DNA of 64,000 bases from Candidatus Contendibacter sp. (GTDB lineage: Bacteria; Pseudomonadota; Gammaproteobacteria; Competibacterales; Competibacteraceae): NCBI GenBank assembly GCA_029624675.1, contig JARSSP010000016.1, positions 1-64,000 on the forward strand, read 5' to 3'. Positions within the stretch are counted from its first letter, which is position 1. Every line of letters begins with the position of its first letter. Below the pieces are notes generated by a model. It worked only from the letters and a program-made list of their open reading frames with translations, made no database searches and had not been told where the DNA came from. The translations under genes were made by a program, and so were the position numbers. Below, piece by piece: positions 37,151 to 48,000 of the stretch.

Positions 37151-38138
37151 CCATCAGTTTCAGAGTCAGTGGTTTGGATACAGCCCCGGGCTGCTGGGAG
37201 TGGGAGGTAGAGTTGCCGACCAGCAGGCCCTGCGAACCATCCGTCTGCAACGCCCGTTGTCCGGCGATCCAATGCAGAAGGCTGCCCTCCGGATGGTTTC
37301 GCTGCACGGTTTCGCAAGCATCGATGCACTGGCCGCATTGGGTGCAGGCGAACATCAACCGCTTGATGTAGCGCGGCTTGAGCCGCATCGGGCAGACGTG
37401 ATCGCAGAACGACTGGCAACCGGCGCAATCGCGAGCACGTTCGCGCTGGTAGCCGACCACCATCGCCTTGCGGTTCGCCATCCAGGCTAGGCTTTGGAAC
37501 ATACCGACCGCGCAGGCGTAACGGCAGAACAAATGCCGGGCCAGGGTGAACTCGATGAACAGCAGCACCGTGCCTACCCCGACGAACAACGCCTGATTGC
37601 GGGTCGGGTTCAGATTGAACAGGTTGCCGTAAACCTCCGCCGGCGGCAGCAGATAGGTCAGCAGCGCCACCGCCCATAGGAAGGCGAAAACCAGCGCGAA
37701 GGGAATCGCCAGCAGCCAATAGCGGGCATCGCTCGGCGCGGGCGTGCCGTCGGGATGCCAGGGCGGTCCCGGCTTCTTGTCCCAGACGCTCTGTTTACCG
37801 CTGGCCTTGCGCACCAGTTGGTTGATGGTTTCCACCACCGAGAAATGCGGGCACAGCCAGCCGCAATACAACCGGCCCCAGCGCCAGGCGATGCCGAGAA
37901 ACGCGGCGGCTAGCAGCAGGATCGGCGCGAACACCCGCAGCAGGATATTGATCGCCATTTGGCTGGCGTCGATCCGGCTGGCCAGATAATCGTCCAGACC
38001 CAACGTCCAGGGTTGTCCGAACACGATCAAATGACCTTGCGTCAGATCGAAGCGCAGCAGATCGAACACCGGGGCGAACAGGAACAGGATGAAGAAACCG
38101 CCCTGATAGAAAACTCGCTTGCGTTGAAACGGGGTCAT
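37119..38138 (-). CDS. Membrane polyferredoxin, CcoG/NapH-like, of the nor cluster
   Basis: A 339-residue inner-membrane iron-sulfur protein. It has about five hydrophobic segments, the conserved membrane-side motif YCGWLCPHFSVVE, the pair FCRYACAVGMFQS, and two 4Fe-4S clusters in CAGCQSFCDHVCP and CTQCGQCIDACE. Such proteins pass electrons from the membrane to assembly or redox steps. In nor clusters they are thought to help reduce or insert metal centres. The C-terminal 10 or so residues are encoded by a palindromic repeat and are probably not functional. The start overlaps the end of the preceding TM gene by 4 bp. Confidence 0.82.
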   Translation of the reverse strand: MTPFQRKRVFYQGGFFILFLFAPVFDLLRFDLTQGHLIVFGQPWTLGLDDYLASRIDASQMAINILLRVFAPILLLAAAFLGIAWRWGRLYCGWLCPHFSVVETINQLVRKASGKQSVWDKKPGPPWHPDGTPAPSDARYWLLAIPFALVFAFLWAVALLTYLLPPAEVYGNLFNLNPTRNQALFVGVGTVLLFIEFTLARHLFCRYACAVGMFQSLAWMANRKAMVVGYQRERARDCAGCQSFCDHVCPMRLKPRYIKRLMFACTQCGQCIDACETVQRNHPEGSLLHWIAGQRALQTDGSQGLLVGNSTSHSQQPGAVSKPLTLKLMAPSPSGKGSG

Positions 38139-38545
38139 GGCAGCAGTTTACCCACCAGGGGATAGCGATACGGTTGTCCGGCCAGCGCCCGCGCCAGCCC
38201 CAGGGTGCCAAGGACGACCAGCGTGGTGTGGGCGGTGGTGAAGTACAGGATGACGATCACCCAGGTCCAGGCCGCATCGTAGCCACCCAGGGCGACGATG
38301 AGGAGGTTGACGATCACCAACAACGCGCCCGCCCACAGGCTGGCGGACAGAGTTTGCCGCATGTGGCCGCAAGCTAAAGCGGGCGCATCGTCGCGGTGGC
38401 GAAAATAGAGCCAGAGCAGCGCCAGAAAGGCCAAACCGGGCAGCAGCAACAGATTGACGAGATACAGCGACTCCGCCGCGATGGCGAGGCCCTGGCCGGG
38501 AGGCGCTTCGTCGTCGGATGCTGGCGCTTCAGGCGAAACTGGCAT
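38135..38545 (-). CDS. Four-TM membrane protein of the nor cluster, unknown function
   Basis: A 136-residue protein with an acidic N-terminal tail (PEAPASDDEAPPGQG) and four hydrophobic helices, the last two around YDAAWTWVIVILYFTTAHTT and LVVLGTLGLARAL. His residues lie in the second and fourth helix regions (CGHMRQ, TAHTT). It overlaps norQ by 17 bp and the polyferredoxin by 4 bp, so it belongs to the nor operon. The exact role is unknown. Confidence 0.7.
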   Translation of the reverse strand: MPVSPEAPASDDEAPPGQGLAIAAESLYLVNLLLLPGLAFLALLWLYFRHRDDAPALACGHMRQTLSASLWAGALLVIVNLLIVALGGYDAAWTWVIVILYFTTAHTTLVVLGTLGLARALAGQPYRYPLVGKLLP

Positions 38546-39329
38546 TCACCACCTCCAGCAGGGCGGCGGCGGTCGGTTCGTCGTCGGTCAGCGCCTCCAC
38601 CAGCGCGACCCGGCAGGCGGTGACCCGATCCATGCCGCCGCGAATCAGTTGCGCCGCGTAGACCAGCAAGCGGGTGCTGGGCGCCTCGTCCAGATCGTGT
38701 TCCTTCAAGGCGCGGAACGCGCCCGCGAGCTTGACCAACTGGCCAGCGGTGGTGGCGTCGCAGCCCGTTTCACCCATCACGATAGCCCGTTCCCGCTCGG
38801 GGTTGGGAAAGTCGAAACGCAAGGCGAGGAAGCGTTGCCGGGTCGAGGGTTTCAAGCTTTTCAGCAGGTTTTGGTAGCCGGGATTGAAGGACACCACCAG
38901 CATGAAGCTGGGCGGCGCCTGCAACACCTCGCCGGTGCGCTCGATGGGCAACACGCGCCGGTCGTCGGCCAGCGGGTGCAACACGACCGTCGTATCCTTG
39001 CGCGCTTCGACCACTTCGTCGAGATAGCAGACGCCGCCCTCGCGCACCGCCCGAGTTAGCGGCCCGTCGCACCAGACCGTCGCGCCGCCGTGCAGCAAAT
39101 GTCGCCCCACCAGATCGGCGGCGGACAAATCGTCGTGACAGGCGACGGTATGCAGCGGCAGGTCCAGTCGTGCCGCCATGTGGGCGACGAAGCGGGTCTT
39201 GCCACAGCCGGTCGGACCCTTGATCAGCAGCGGCAGGCGGTTGCGCCAAGCTGCCTCAAACACCGAGCATTCGTCGCCGAACGGTTCGTAATAAGGAATT
39301 GCCGGCGGTGGCGTGAGATGTGGCTTCAT
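38529..39329 (-). CDS. norQ: NorQ, MoxR-type AAA+ ATPase
   Basis: A 266-residue ATPase that works with NorD to insert the non-heme iron in NorB. Motifs are Walker A KGPTGCGKT, Walker B GGVCYLDEVVEARKD, sensor 1 MLVVSFNPGYQN, and the Arg finger region PSTRQRFLAL. The beginning YYEPFGDECSVFEAAW is typical of NorQ/CbbQ/NirQ. GGGAG precedes ATG 39329 and is part of a palindromic repeat. It follows norB by 50 bp. Confidence 0.93.
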   Translation of the reverse strand: MKPHLTPPPAIPYYEPFGDECSVFEAAWRNRLPLLIKGPTGCGKTRFVAHMAARLDLPLHTVACHDDLSAADLVGRHLLHGGATVWCDGPLTRAVREGGVCYLDEVVEARKDTTVVLHPLADDRRVLPIERTGEVLQAPPSFMLVVSFNPGYQNLLKSLKPSTRQRFLALRFDFPNPERERAIVMGETGCDATTAGQLVKLAGAFRALKEHDLDEAPSTRLLVYAAQLIRGGMDRVTACRVALVEALTDDEPTAAALLEVVNASFA

Positions 39330-39333
39330 GATG

Positions 39334-39370
39334 ACTCCCTCCCCCTTGTGGGGGAGGGTTGGGGTGGGAG
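39334..39370. repeat. Palindromic repeat family, copy 6, between norB and norQ
   Basis: ACTCCCTCCCCCTTGTGGGG followed by GAGGGTTGGGGTGGGAG. It lies in the 50-bp norB-norQ gap and can fold in the mRNA, perhaps modulating norQ translation or the relative stability of the norCB part. Confidence 0.65.
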
Positions 39371-39379
39371 GCTGAAAGG

Positions 39380-41246
<1,867 letters not shown>

Positions 41247-41283
41247 GAAAACCTCTTCTCAACGAGAGTGCGAACCACCCTGA

Positions 41284-41297
41284 TTAAGTCCAATCAA
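41284..41297. promoter_or_regulatory. Imperfect Dnr/FNR-like box near norC
   Basis: TTAAGTCCAATCAA keeps one perfect half (ATCAA) and one weak half (TTAAG). It is centred only about 44 bp before the norC ATG, so it may be a secondary site or chance. Confidence 0.35.
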
Positions 41298-41340
41298 GTG
41301 GAGACGATAACCATGTTCCAGGAACAGCGGATTTTGTGCC

Positions 41341-41354
41341 TTGACAAAGGTCAA
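41341..41354. promoter_or_regulatory. Dnr/FNR-type box between norC and the hemerythrin gene
   Basis: TTGACAAAGGTCAA is a perfect TTGAC-N4-GTCAA dyad, a known variant of the Dnr/FNR consensus. Its centre is about 101 bp before the norC ATG, almost the same distance as the nirS box to nirS, and 69 bp before the divergent hemerythrin ATG. Confidence 0.75.
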
Positions 41355-41416
41355 GGAATGCTTGTCTCGTGCTGGGCACAATCGCTGCCAGTGATTTGAA
41401 TTTGCAGGAGGAAGGC

Positions 41417-41869
41417 ATGACCACGATCACCGAATTCCTTGTCGCCGAACATCGCGCTTGCGATGACGGGTTTGCCGCCGCCGAGGATGCGGCCCACGCG
41501 GGTGATCTGGCCCGCTGTCGCGCGAATTTCCAACAATTTCTGGCCGCGATGGAACACCATTTCCAAAAGGAAGAAGCGATGCTGTTTCCCGCTTTCGAGC
41601 AGGCGACCGGCAATGCCATGGGGCCGACGCGGGTAATGCGGCTGGAGCACCAGCAGATGCGGGAAACGCTCGCCGAAATGAGCGGCGCGCTCGCTGGTGG
41701 CGACCTGGAGAATTTTCTGGGCCAGGCGGAGGCGCTGCTGATCCTGATGCAGCAGCACAATATCAAGGAGGAGCAGATGTTGTACCCGATGTGTGATCGG
41801 TTTCTCGGCGGGGCTGTCGGGTCGGTGATCCAAGCCCTGCGCGACTTTCCAGCGGGCGGGTCGCCATGA
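41417..41869 (+). CDS. Hemerythrin HHE-domain protein
   Basis: A 150-residue four-helix protein with di-iron ligand residues EHRACDDGF, MEHHFQKEEAMLFP, MRLEHQQMRETL and MQQHNIKEEQMLYP. Such proteins bind O2 or NO or aid iron-sulfur repair under nitrosative stress (compare YtfE). ATG 41417 follows AGGAGGAAGGC. It is divergent from norC with a shared Dnr-type box, and its stop overlaps the next gene, so it is probably induced with denitrification. Confidence 0.88.
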   Translation: MTTITEFLVAEHRACDDGFAAAEDAAHAGDLARCRANFQQFLAAMEHHFQKEEAMLFPAFEQATGNAMGPTRVMRLEHQQMRETLAEMSGALAGGDLENFLGQAEALLILMQQHNIKEEQMLYPMCDRFLGGAVGSVIQALRDFPAGGSP

Positions 41870-42093
41870 GCGAGTCCAACGTCATCGTGGTGGACGGGCG
41901 GGGATTGGAACCGCCGGAACCGATGGAAAAGGTTTTGGCGGCGTTGGACGCGCTAAAACCGGGGCAACACGTGCGGTTCCTGATCCACCGTCAGCCCTAT
42001 CCGCTTTACGATATTCTGCGCCGTTATCACTATCGCTATGAAACCACGGCGGTCGCCGATGGTCATTTCGAAGTTCTGATTTGGCCGCCATGA
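41866..42093 (+). CDS. DUF2249 protein
   Basis: A 75-residue protein with the DUF2249 pattern: DGRGLEPPEPMEKVLAALDA, LKPGQHVRFLIHRQPYPLYD and FEVLIWP. The fold is TusA-like. DUF2249 genes commonly sit beside hemerythrins and nor/nos genes; activity is not known. It overlaps the hemerythrin gene (ATGA) and the following membrane gene (CCATGA). Confidence 0.85.
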   Translation: MSESNVIVVDGRGLEPPEPMEKVLAALDALKPGQHVRFLIHRQPYPLYDILRRYHYRYETTAVADGHFEVLIWPP

Positions 42094-43412
42094 ACTCGGC
42101 TGGGCTGTCGCTCGAACAGGCGCCGCCTTTCAGTGTACCGCTACGGTTTTTTCTGACCGCGCCCTGGTTTCTGGTATTGGCGGCGGCGTTGCTGGCATGG
42201 CGAGGGCCGGAGGTTTTCGCTAGCCGCTGGCTGCCGGCTACCCTGGCGCTGACCCATCTGCTGACCCTCGGCTTCATGGCGCAGGTCATGCTGGGCGCGC
42301 TGCTGCAAATGTTGCCGGTGGTGGTGGGCGTGGTCGTGCCTCGCCCCCGACTGGCGGCGGCGTTGATTCATATTCCCCTGACGCTGGGCGCGTTGGTCTT
42401 GGCCGTTGCCTTTCTGAACGGTAGTCCCGCCTGGTTTCAGGGCGCCCTGGGATTGCTCGGCTTGGGCTTTGGCACGGCTTTGATCGCTGTGCATCTCGCC
42501 TTGTGGCATGCGCCGGTGGTCAGCGGCACGGTGATCGCGCTGCGCTGCGCATTGGGGGCGCTGATGGTCACGGTCGGGCTGGGGCTAGCGCTGGGCGGTT
42601 TCTTCGGTTGGGGATTTTCGTTGCCGGTCGTGATCGTGACCCACCTGCACACCGCCTGGGGTCTGGTGGGTTGGACGACACTATTGGTGGCGGGCGTGGC
42701 CTATCAGGTGGTGCCGATGTTCCAGATCACGCCGCCCTATCCTTCGGCGTTCGTGCGTGGATTCGCGCCACTGATGGCGGTATTGCTGGTGGCGTGGTCG
42801 GTGTTGACGTTCGGCGATTGGGAGACAGCGGCGCGACTGACGGGCGCGGCGCTGGCGCTGGGCGTCGGGCTGTTCGCCATGACGACGCTATATCTGCTAA
42901 CCCAACGCCGTCGCAAGATCGGCGATCCGACCCTGGCTTACTGGCGAACCAGCATGGCTAGCCTGCTGGCGGGCGCGCTGTTGTGGCTGTTGACGCCGTG
43001 GGTCCCGGCCCTGGCGCAAGCGCCGCAAGTTGAATGGCTGCTGGGCATTCTGTTGATTTTTGGCTTCGCGGTCGCCGTGATCAACGGGATGCTTTACAAG
43101 ATCGTCCCCTTTCTGGCGTGGTTCCATTTGCAGGCGCAACTGCTTGGGCGAGCGAAAGTGCCCACCATGAAGCAATTGTTGCCGGAAGTACGCATCCGGC
43201 GGCAGTTTTGGGCTTATCTGGCGACGCTGCTACTGCTTTTGGTCGCCGCTGTCCATCCCTCGGTTTTGACCTATCCCGCCGCGCTGGCCCTGGGCGTCAC
43301 CGGCATTTGGCTAGGCGTCAATCTGTGGGCTGTGGGGTGGACTTATCGCCGCATTCTGCAAGATGGACTGGCCATTGCGCCGGTGAGGGACAATCAGGTG
43401 ATGCGGGGGTGA
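42090..43412 (+). CDS. Polytopic membrane protein linked to NO metabolism, unknown function
   Basis: A 440-residue protein with about twelve TM helices. His residues in membrane segments (LALTHLLTLGFMAQVMLGAL, VTHLHTAWGLVGWTTLLVAG, FLAWFHLQAQLLG) could bind heme or metal, as in NnrS and heme-copper oxidase-like proteins. ATG 42090 overlaps the DUF2249 stop. The hemerythrin-DUF2249-membrane protein order recurs near nor genes in several proteobacteria to my knowledge. It may be a second NnrS-like stress protein, but I cannot name it. Confidence 0.7.
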   Translation: MNSAGLSLEQAPPFSVPLRFFLTAPWFLVLAAALLAWRGPEVFASRWLPATLALTHLLTLGFMAQVMLGALLQMLPVVVGVVVPRPRLAAALIHIPLTLGALVLAVAFLNGSPAWFQGALGLLGLGFGTALIAVHLALWHAPVVSGTVIALRCALGALMVTVGLGLALGGFFGWGFSLPVVIVTHLHTAWGLVGWTTLLVAGVAYQVVPMFQITPPYPSAFVRGFAPLMAVLLVAWSVLTFGDWETAARLTGAALALGVGLFAMTTLYLLTQRRRKIGDPTLAYWRTSMASLLAGALLWLLTPWVPALAQAPQVEWLLGILLIFGFAVAVINGMLYKIVPFLAWFHLQAQLLGRAKVPTMKQLLPEVRIRRQFWAYLATLLLLLVAAVHPSVLTYPAALALGVTGIWLGVNLWAVGWTYRRILQDGLAIAPVRDNQVMRG

Positions 43413-43470
43413 ACCTGGTGACTCCGATGCACTGGCGTATAGTAAGCCATGACTTCGCGGGAGATGCGCC

Positions 43471-45045
43471 ATGCGTTTTTTCAACACCGAAGGGCCGGTT
43501 CGCAGCGAAAAGCATTACTGTTTGCCCCCGCTGCAACGCTGGGACTTGGAAGAGATTCTCGGCCTGATCGAACGAGAGAAGTACTTTCTGCTGCACGCCC
43601 CGCGCCAGACCGGCAAGACCACCTGTCTGCTGGCCCTGGCGGAGTATTTGAACCGGGAAGGCCGCTACCGGGCGCTATACGCCAATATCGAACCGGCCCA
43701 GGCCTATCGAGAAAACGTCGATCAAGGGATGACGGTGGTAGTCGAACAAATTTCCCGAGGGGCGCGCGATCAGCTTGGTGATGTTGAAGCCACGGCCCTG
43801 GGGCGGGACATCATCGCCTCGTCCAGTGGGGGTACGCGGGTCGAGGAGTTTCTGACCCGCTGGTGCGAGGGATCGCCGCAGCCGCTGGTGCTGCTGCTGG
43901 ACGAAGTGGACGCCCTGGTCGGCGACACGCTGATTTCGCTGCTGCGGCAGTTGCGGGCTGGCTACCCGCAACGGCCGCAACGGTTCCCACAGACGGTGGT
44001 GTTGTGCGGAGTGCGAGACCTGCGTGACTACCGGATTCACGCGAGTTCCGAGGCGGCGCCGATTACCGGCGGCAGCGCCTTCAACATCAAGGCCAAGTCC
44101 TTGCGCTTGGGCGATTTCATCCAGTCCGAGGTCGAGACTTTGCTGTTGGAGCACACCCGCGAAACGGGACAGGCGTTCGAACCGGCGGCGCTGGAGCGGG
44201 TCTGGACGCTGACGCTAGGCCAACCCTGGCTGGTCAACGCCCTGGCCTACGAAGCCTGTTTCGAGATGCGGGACGGGCGGGACCGGAGCCAGCCGATTCC
44301 GGTCGCGCGGATCGACCAGGCCAAGGAGAACCTGATTCTGCGGCGGGAGACCCATCTGGACCAGTTGGCCGACAAGCTGCGCGAGGACCGGGTGCGGCGG
44401 GTGATCGAACCGATGCTGGCCGGCACGGCGCTGGGCGAGGTCCCGGATGACGACATTCAATATCTGCTCGATTTGGGCCTGTGCCGGATGGCGCCCGGCC
44501 AAGGCTTGGCCCTCGCCAACCCGATCTATCGCGAAGTGTTGCCGCGCACCCTGGCGTTCACCCCACAAGCGTCGTTGCCCCAGATCGCCCCGACCTGGCT
44601 CAATCCCGACGGCAGCCTCAACCCCGAACAATTGTTGATGGCCTTCCTGCGGTTCTGGCGCCAGCACGGGCAACCGCTGCTGGGCAGCGCGCCCTACCAC
44701 GAAATCGCCCCCCATCTGGTGCTGATGGCTTTCCTGCACCGGGTGATCAACGGCGGCGGGACGCTGGAGCGGGAATACGCCATCGGGATGGGCCGGATGG
44801 ACTTGTGCCTGCGCTACGGCGCGGTGACCCTGGGGATCGAACTGAAGGTCTGGCGCGAGGGCGAGCCGGACCCGCTGGCCGAGGGCCTGGAGCAGTTGGA
44901 TGGCTACCTGGCCGGGCTGGGGTTGGAGAGCGGCTGGCTGGTGATCTTCGACCGCCGCGCCGGCCAGCCGCCGATCCGGGAACGCACGGCCAGCACGGAA
45001 ACGGGCAGTCCCCAGGGCTGGCGGATCACCGTGATTCGGGCCTGA
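43471..45045 (+). CDS. AAA ATPase with C-terminal PD-(D/E)XK domain, copy A
   Basis: A 524-residue protein of the AAA-like ATPase group often present in many copies in large genomes. Walker A APRQTGKT is at residues 43-50; Walker B is LVLLLDEVDAL; arginine-rich blocks follow (LREDRVRRVIEPML). The last 120 residues look nuclease-like: GRMDLCLRYGAVTLGIELKVW gives Asp then E-x-K. It is the same length as copy B at 48889-50463. The first 70 codons and the last 270 are almost identical in DNA, whereas the middle (about 43675-44240) differs. Its role is unknown. Confidence 0.75.
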   Translation: MRFFNTEGPVRSEKHYCLPPLQRWDLEEILGLIEREKYFLLHAPRQTGKTTCLLALAEYLNREGRYRALYANIEPAQAYRENVDQGMTVVVEQISRGARDQLGDVEATALGRDIIASSSGGTRVEEFLTRWCEGSPQPLVLLLDEVDALVGDTLISLLRQLRAGYPQRPQRFPQTVVLCGVRDLRDYRIHASSEAAPITGGSAFNIKAKSLRLGDFIQSEVETLLLEHTRETGQAFEPAALERVWTLTLGQPWLVNALAYEACFEMRDGRDRSQPIPVARIDQAKENLILRRETHLDQLADKLREDRVRRVIEPMLAGTALGEVPDDDIQYLLDLGLCRMAPGQGLALANPIYREVLPRTLAFTPQASLPQIAPTWLNPDGSLNPEQLLMAFLRFWRQHGQPLLGSAPYHEIAPHLVLMAFLHRVINGGGTLEREYAIGMGRMDLCLRYGAVTLGIELKVWREGEPDPLAEGLEQLDGYLAGLGLESGWLVIFDRRAGQPPIRERTASTETGSPQGWRITVIRA

Positions 45046-45050
45046 GCCGT

Positions 45051-45076
45051 CCCGCCCCCGCGCGAACGGGGGCGGG
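45051..45076. terminator. GC-rich hairpin between convergent genes
   Basis: CCCGCCCCCG and CGGGGGCGGG around a CGCGAA loop lie between the stop of AAA copy A and the end of the surface-protein gene. The stem is strong and symmetrical, without a T-run, so a bidirectional terminator is likely but not certain. Confidence 0.6.
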
Positions 45077-45089
45077 TGGCGCGGGCGCG

Positions 45090-48000
45090 CTAGCGCCGGG
45101 CCATGCCGTGGCGGCGCCAGAGCAGGATGGAAAAGACCAGGCTCAGGAGCAGCAAGGCCCATTCCGACAGGGTGGGAATCCCCGTTGCGCCATCCCCAGC
45201 GCCGGGCACGCCCGGTCCGCCCTGGTCGACGATGGTGCGATTGGCGCTCAGGTCGTCGTCCCCCAGACCGCCGTCGGTGATGCTAAAACTGGCGGTGTTG
45301 CCGCCGATGGTCGCCGGCAGCACGTACCAGTGCGGGGCGGGCTGGCCGGGGGTCGGGCCGAATTTCCAATAAAGAGTCCCCGGTGGCAGTGCCGGGGTCG
45401 CCGGATAGGTGATGGTGAGGGTGACTGTTTCGCCAGGGTTGCAATTAGCGAGGGTGAAGCTGAAGAGACCGTGGGGGAAGGTATAGCCCGCCGGCGGGGG
45501 AGCCGGCACGCTGGCCACCGCCACGAATTGTGGGGTAGGGACGAAGCCGCAGGTGTTGCCACCGCCGGTTACCGTGGCTGTGGCGTTGCCGGTCCCGGTG
45601 GCGGTGGGGCCGGTGAAGCTGGTGACGGCCGGCGCCAGCGTGTCGGTGTCGGTGGCCGAGTTGTTGCCGGCGTTGGGGTCGGTCGTCGCCGCGGTGATGG
45701 TGGCGGTGTTGCTCAGGGTGCCGGTGGCTCCAACATCCACCGTGCAGGTGGCGGTGTAGGTGACGCTGGCGCTGGGGGGCAGGGTGATGCCCGTGTCGTT
45801 GAGATTGCCCACCGTGGGGCCGGGGTCGTGGCCAGCGGTCCCGCCGACGGCGACGGCGATGGTCGAGCAACCGGTCAGGCTGGCCGGGAAGGTGTCGCTG
45901 ACCGTCACGCCGGTGGCGGTGCTGGGGCCGGTATTGCTGGCCACGATCGTATACGTGGTCGAACCGCCCGGCGCGGCCGTGGTCACGCCATCGGTCTTGG
46001 TGATCGACACATCGGCTTCGGGCGTCAGGGTATCGCTGTCGGTGGCCGAGTTGTTGCCGGGCGTGGGATCGGTGACCCCGCTGGGCGCCGCGACGGTTGC
46101 CGTGTTAGTCAAGCTGCCCGTCGCCGACGGCGAAATGTTGCAGCTTGCGGTGTAGGCCACCGAACCGCCCACCGGCAAGTTGACGGTATCGTTGAGATTG
46201 CCGGAACCCGCTGCGGTGCAAGTCCCGCCGCCCGCGCCGACGCAGGTCCAGTTGCAGGTCAATGCCGCCGGGAAGGTGTCCGTCACCGTGGCGCCGTTCA
46301 CCGCATCCGGGCCGGCGTTGGTGGCGGTGATGGTGTAGATCACCGAATTGCCGGGTACCGCCGTCGCCATGCCGTCGGTCTTGGTGATGGCGAGATCGGC
46401 GGTGCTGGGGCCGATCTTGGCGACGAAGACATCGAAACCGGTATTATAGCTGAGATCCGGCCCGTTCAGCACCGGGAAGCTGGCCTCGGTGGAGGCCGTG
46501 CCGCCGATCACATAGGCGTTGCCGGCGCTGTCCACGGCGATGCCGTGACCTTGATCCCGGTCCGTGCCGCCGATGTAGCCGGCGTAGATCAGGGCGCTGC
46601 CCGCTGGGTTGATCTGGGCCACGAAGGCGTCATCCAGGTTGCCGTTGTAGCTGAGGTCCGGCCCGTTCAGCACCGGGAAGCTGGTCTCGGTGGAGCCTGT
46701 GTAGCCGGCCACATAGGCGCTGCCGGCGCCGCTCACGGCGATGCCGTTACCAAAGTCATCGTTCGCGCCGCCGATGTAGCCGGCGTAGACCAGGCTGGCG
46801 CCCCCCGCGCTCACCTTGGCGACGAAGGCATCGAAGCCGCCGTTGTGGGTCAGGTCTGGCCCCACGGTCACTGGGAAGCTGGTCTGGGTGGAGTTGGTGT
46901 AGCCGGTCAGATAGGCATTGTTCGCCCCGTCCACGGCGATGCCGAGACCTTGGTCGATGCCCGCGCCGCCGATGTAGCCGGCGTAGATCAGGGCGGTGCC
47001 CGCCGCGTTCACCTTGGTGACGAAGGCGTCGGTGTTGAAGCCACCCGAGTCATTGTAGGTCAGGTCCGGCCCCACGGTTACCGGGAAGGTGGCCTCGGTG
47101 GAGGTCGTGTACCCCGTCACATAGGCGTTGTTCGTGCTGTCCAGAGCGATCCCTTGACCAAAATCGCCGCTCGCGCCGCCGATGTAGCCGGCGTAGACCA
47201 GGGCGGTGCCCGCCGCGTTCACCTTGGCGACAAAGGCGTCACTGTTACCGTTGTGAGTCAAGTCCGGCCCGCCGCTCACTGGGAAGCTGGCCTCGGTGGA
47301 GAGCGTGTTGCCCGTCACATAGGCGTTGCCGGCGGCGTCCACGGCGATGCCGCGACCGACGTCGCTGCCTGCGCCGCCGATGTAGCCGGCGTAGACCAGG
47401 GCGGTGCCCGCCGGGTTCACCTTGGCGACGAAGGCGTCAGCGCCGCCGTTATGCGTGGTATCTAGCGCGCCGATGGTCACCGGGAAGCTGGCTTCGTTGG
47501 ACTGCGTTTCGCCGGTTACGTAGGCGTTGCCGGCGCTGTCCACGGCGATACCGCGACCGAAGTCGTTGCCCGCGCCGCCGATGTAGCCGGCGTAGACCAG
47601 GGCGGTGCCGGCCGCGTTCACCTTGGCGACGAAGGCATCAAGGCTACCGTTGTGAGTCAAGTCCGGTCCGACGGTGTCGGGGAAGGTGTTTTCGTCGGAG
47701 GAGGCGTTGCCCGTCACATAGGCGTTGCCGTCACTGTCCACGGCGATGCCGTTACCGTCCTCGCCGGCCGTGCCCCCGATATAGCCGGCGTAGACCAGTA
47801 CCGGATCGATGATCAGGGGCCGCGCCCGGTCGTAGGCGGCGATCTCGAAACCGACGCCGCCGTCCGCCAGCAGCCGGTAGCGCCCCGCCACCGCCACCCG
47901 CTGGCCGTCGGTCTCCTGGTAGAGCACCGGCGCGGTCTCGCGCAGCTCCCCACCCGGCACGCTCAGCACCAGGTCGCCGTTGTCGGCCAGGGCGAGCTGG

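Noticed and set aside
44481..47465. 994-codon plus-strand frame across AAA copy A and the SBBP gene
   Set aside because: Its sequence is a repetitive G/V/A/R/H shadow of the SBBP repeats and of the AAA gene in another frame. The minus-strand SBBP protein has signal peptide, domains and sorting signal.
46480..47770. CRISPR-like periodic repeats
   Set aside because: The period is about 180 bp and codes for SBBP repeats in one long frame; there are no short identical repeats with unique spacers.
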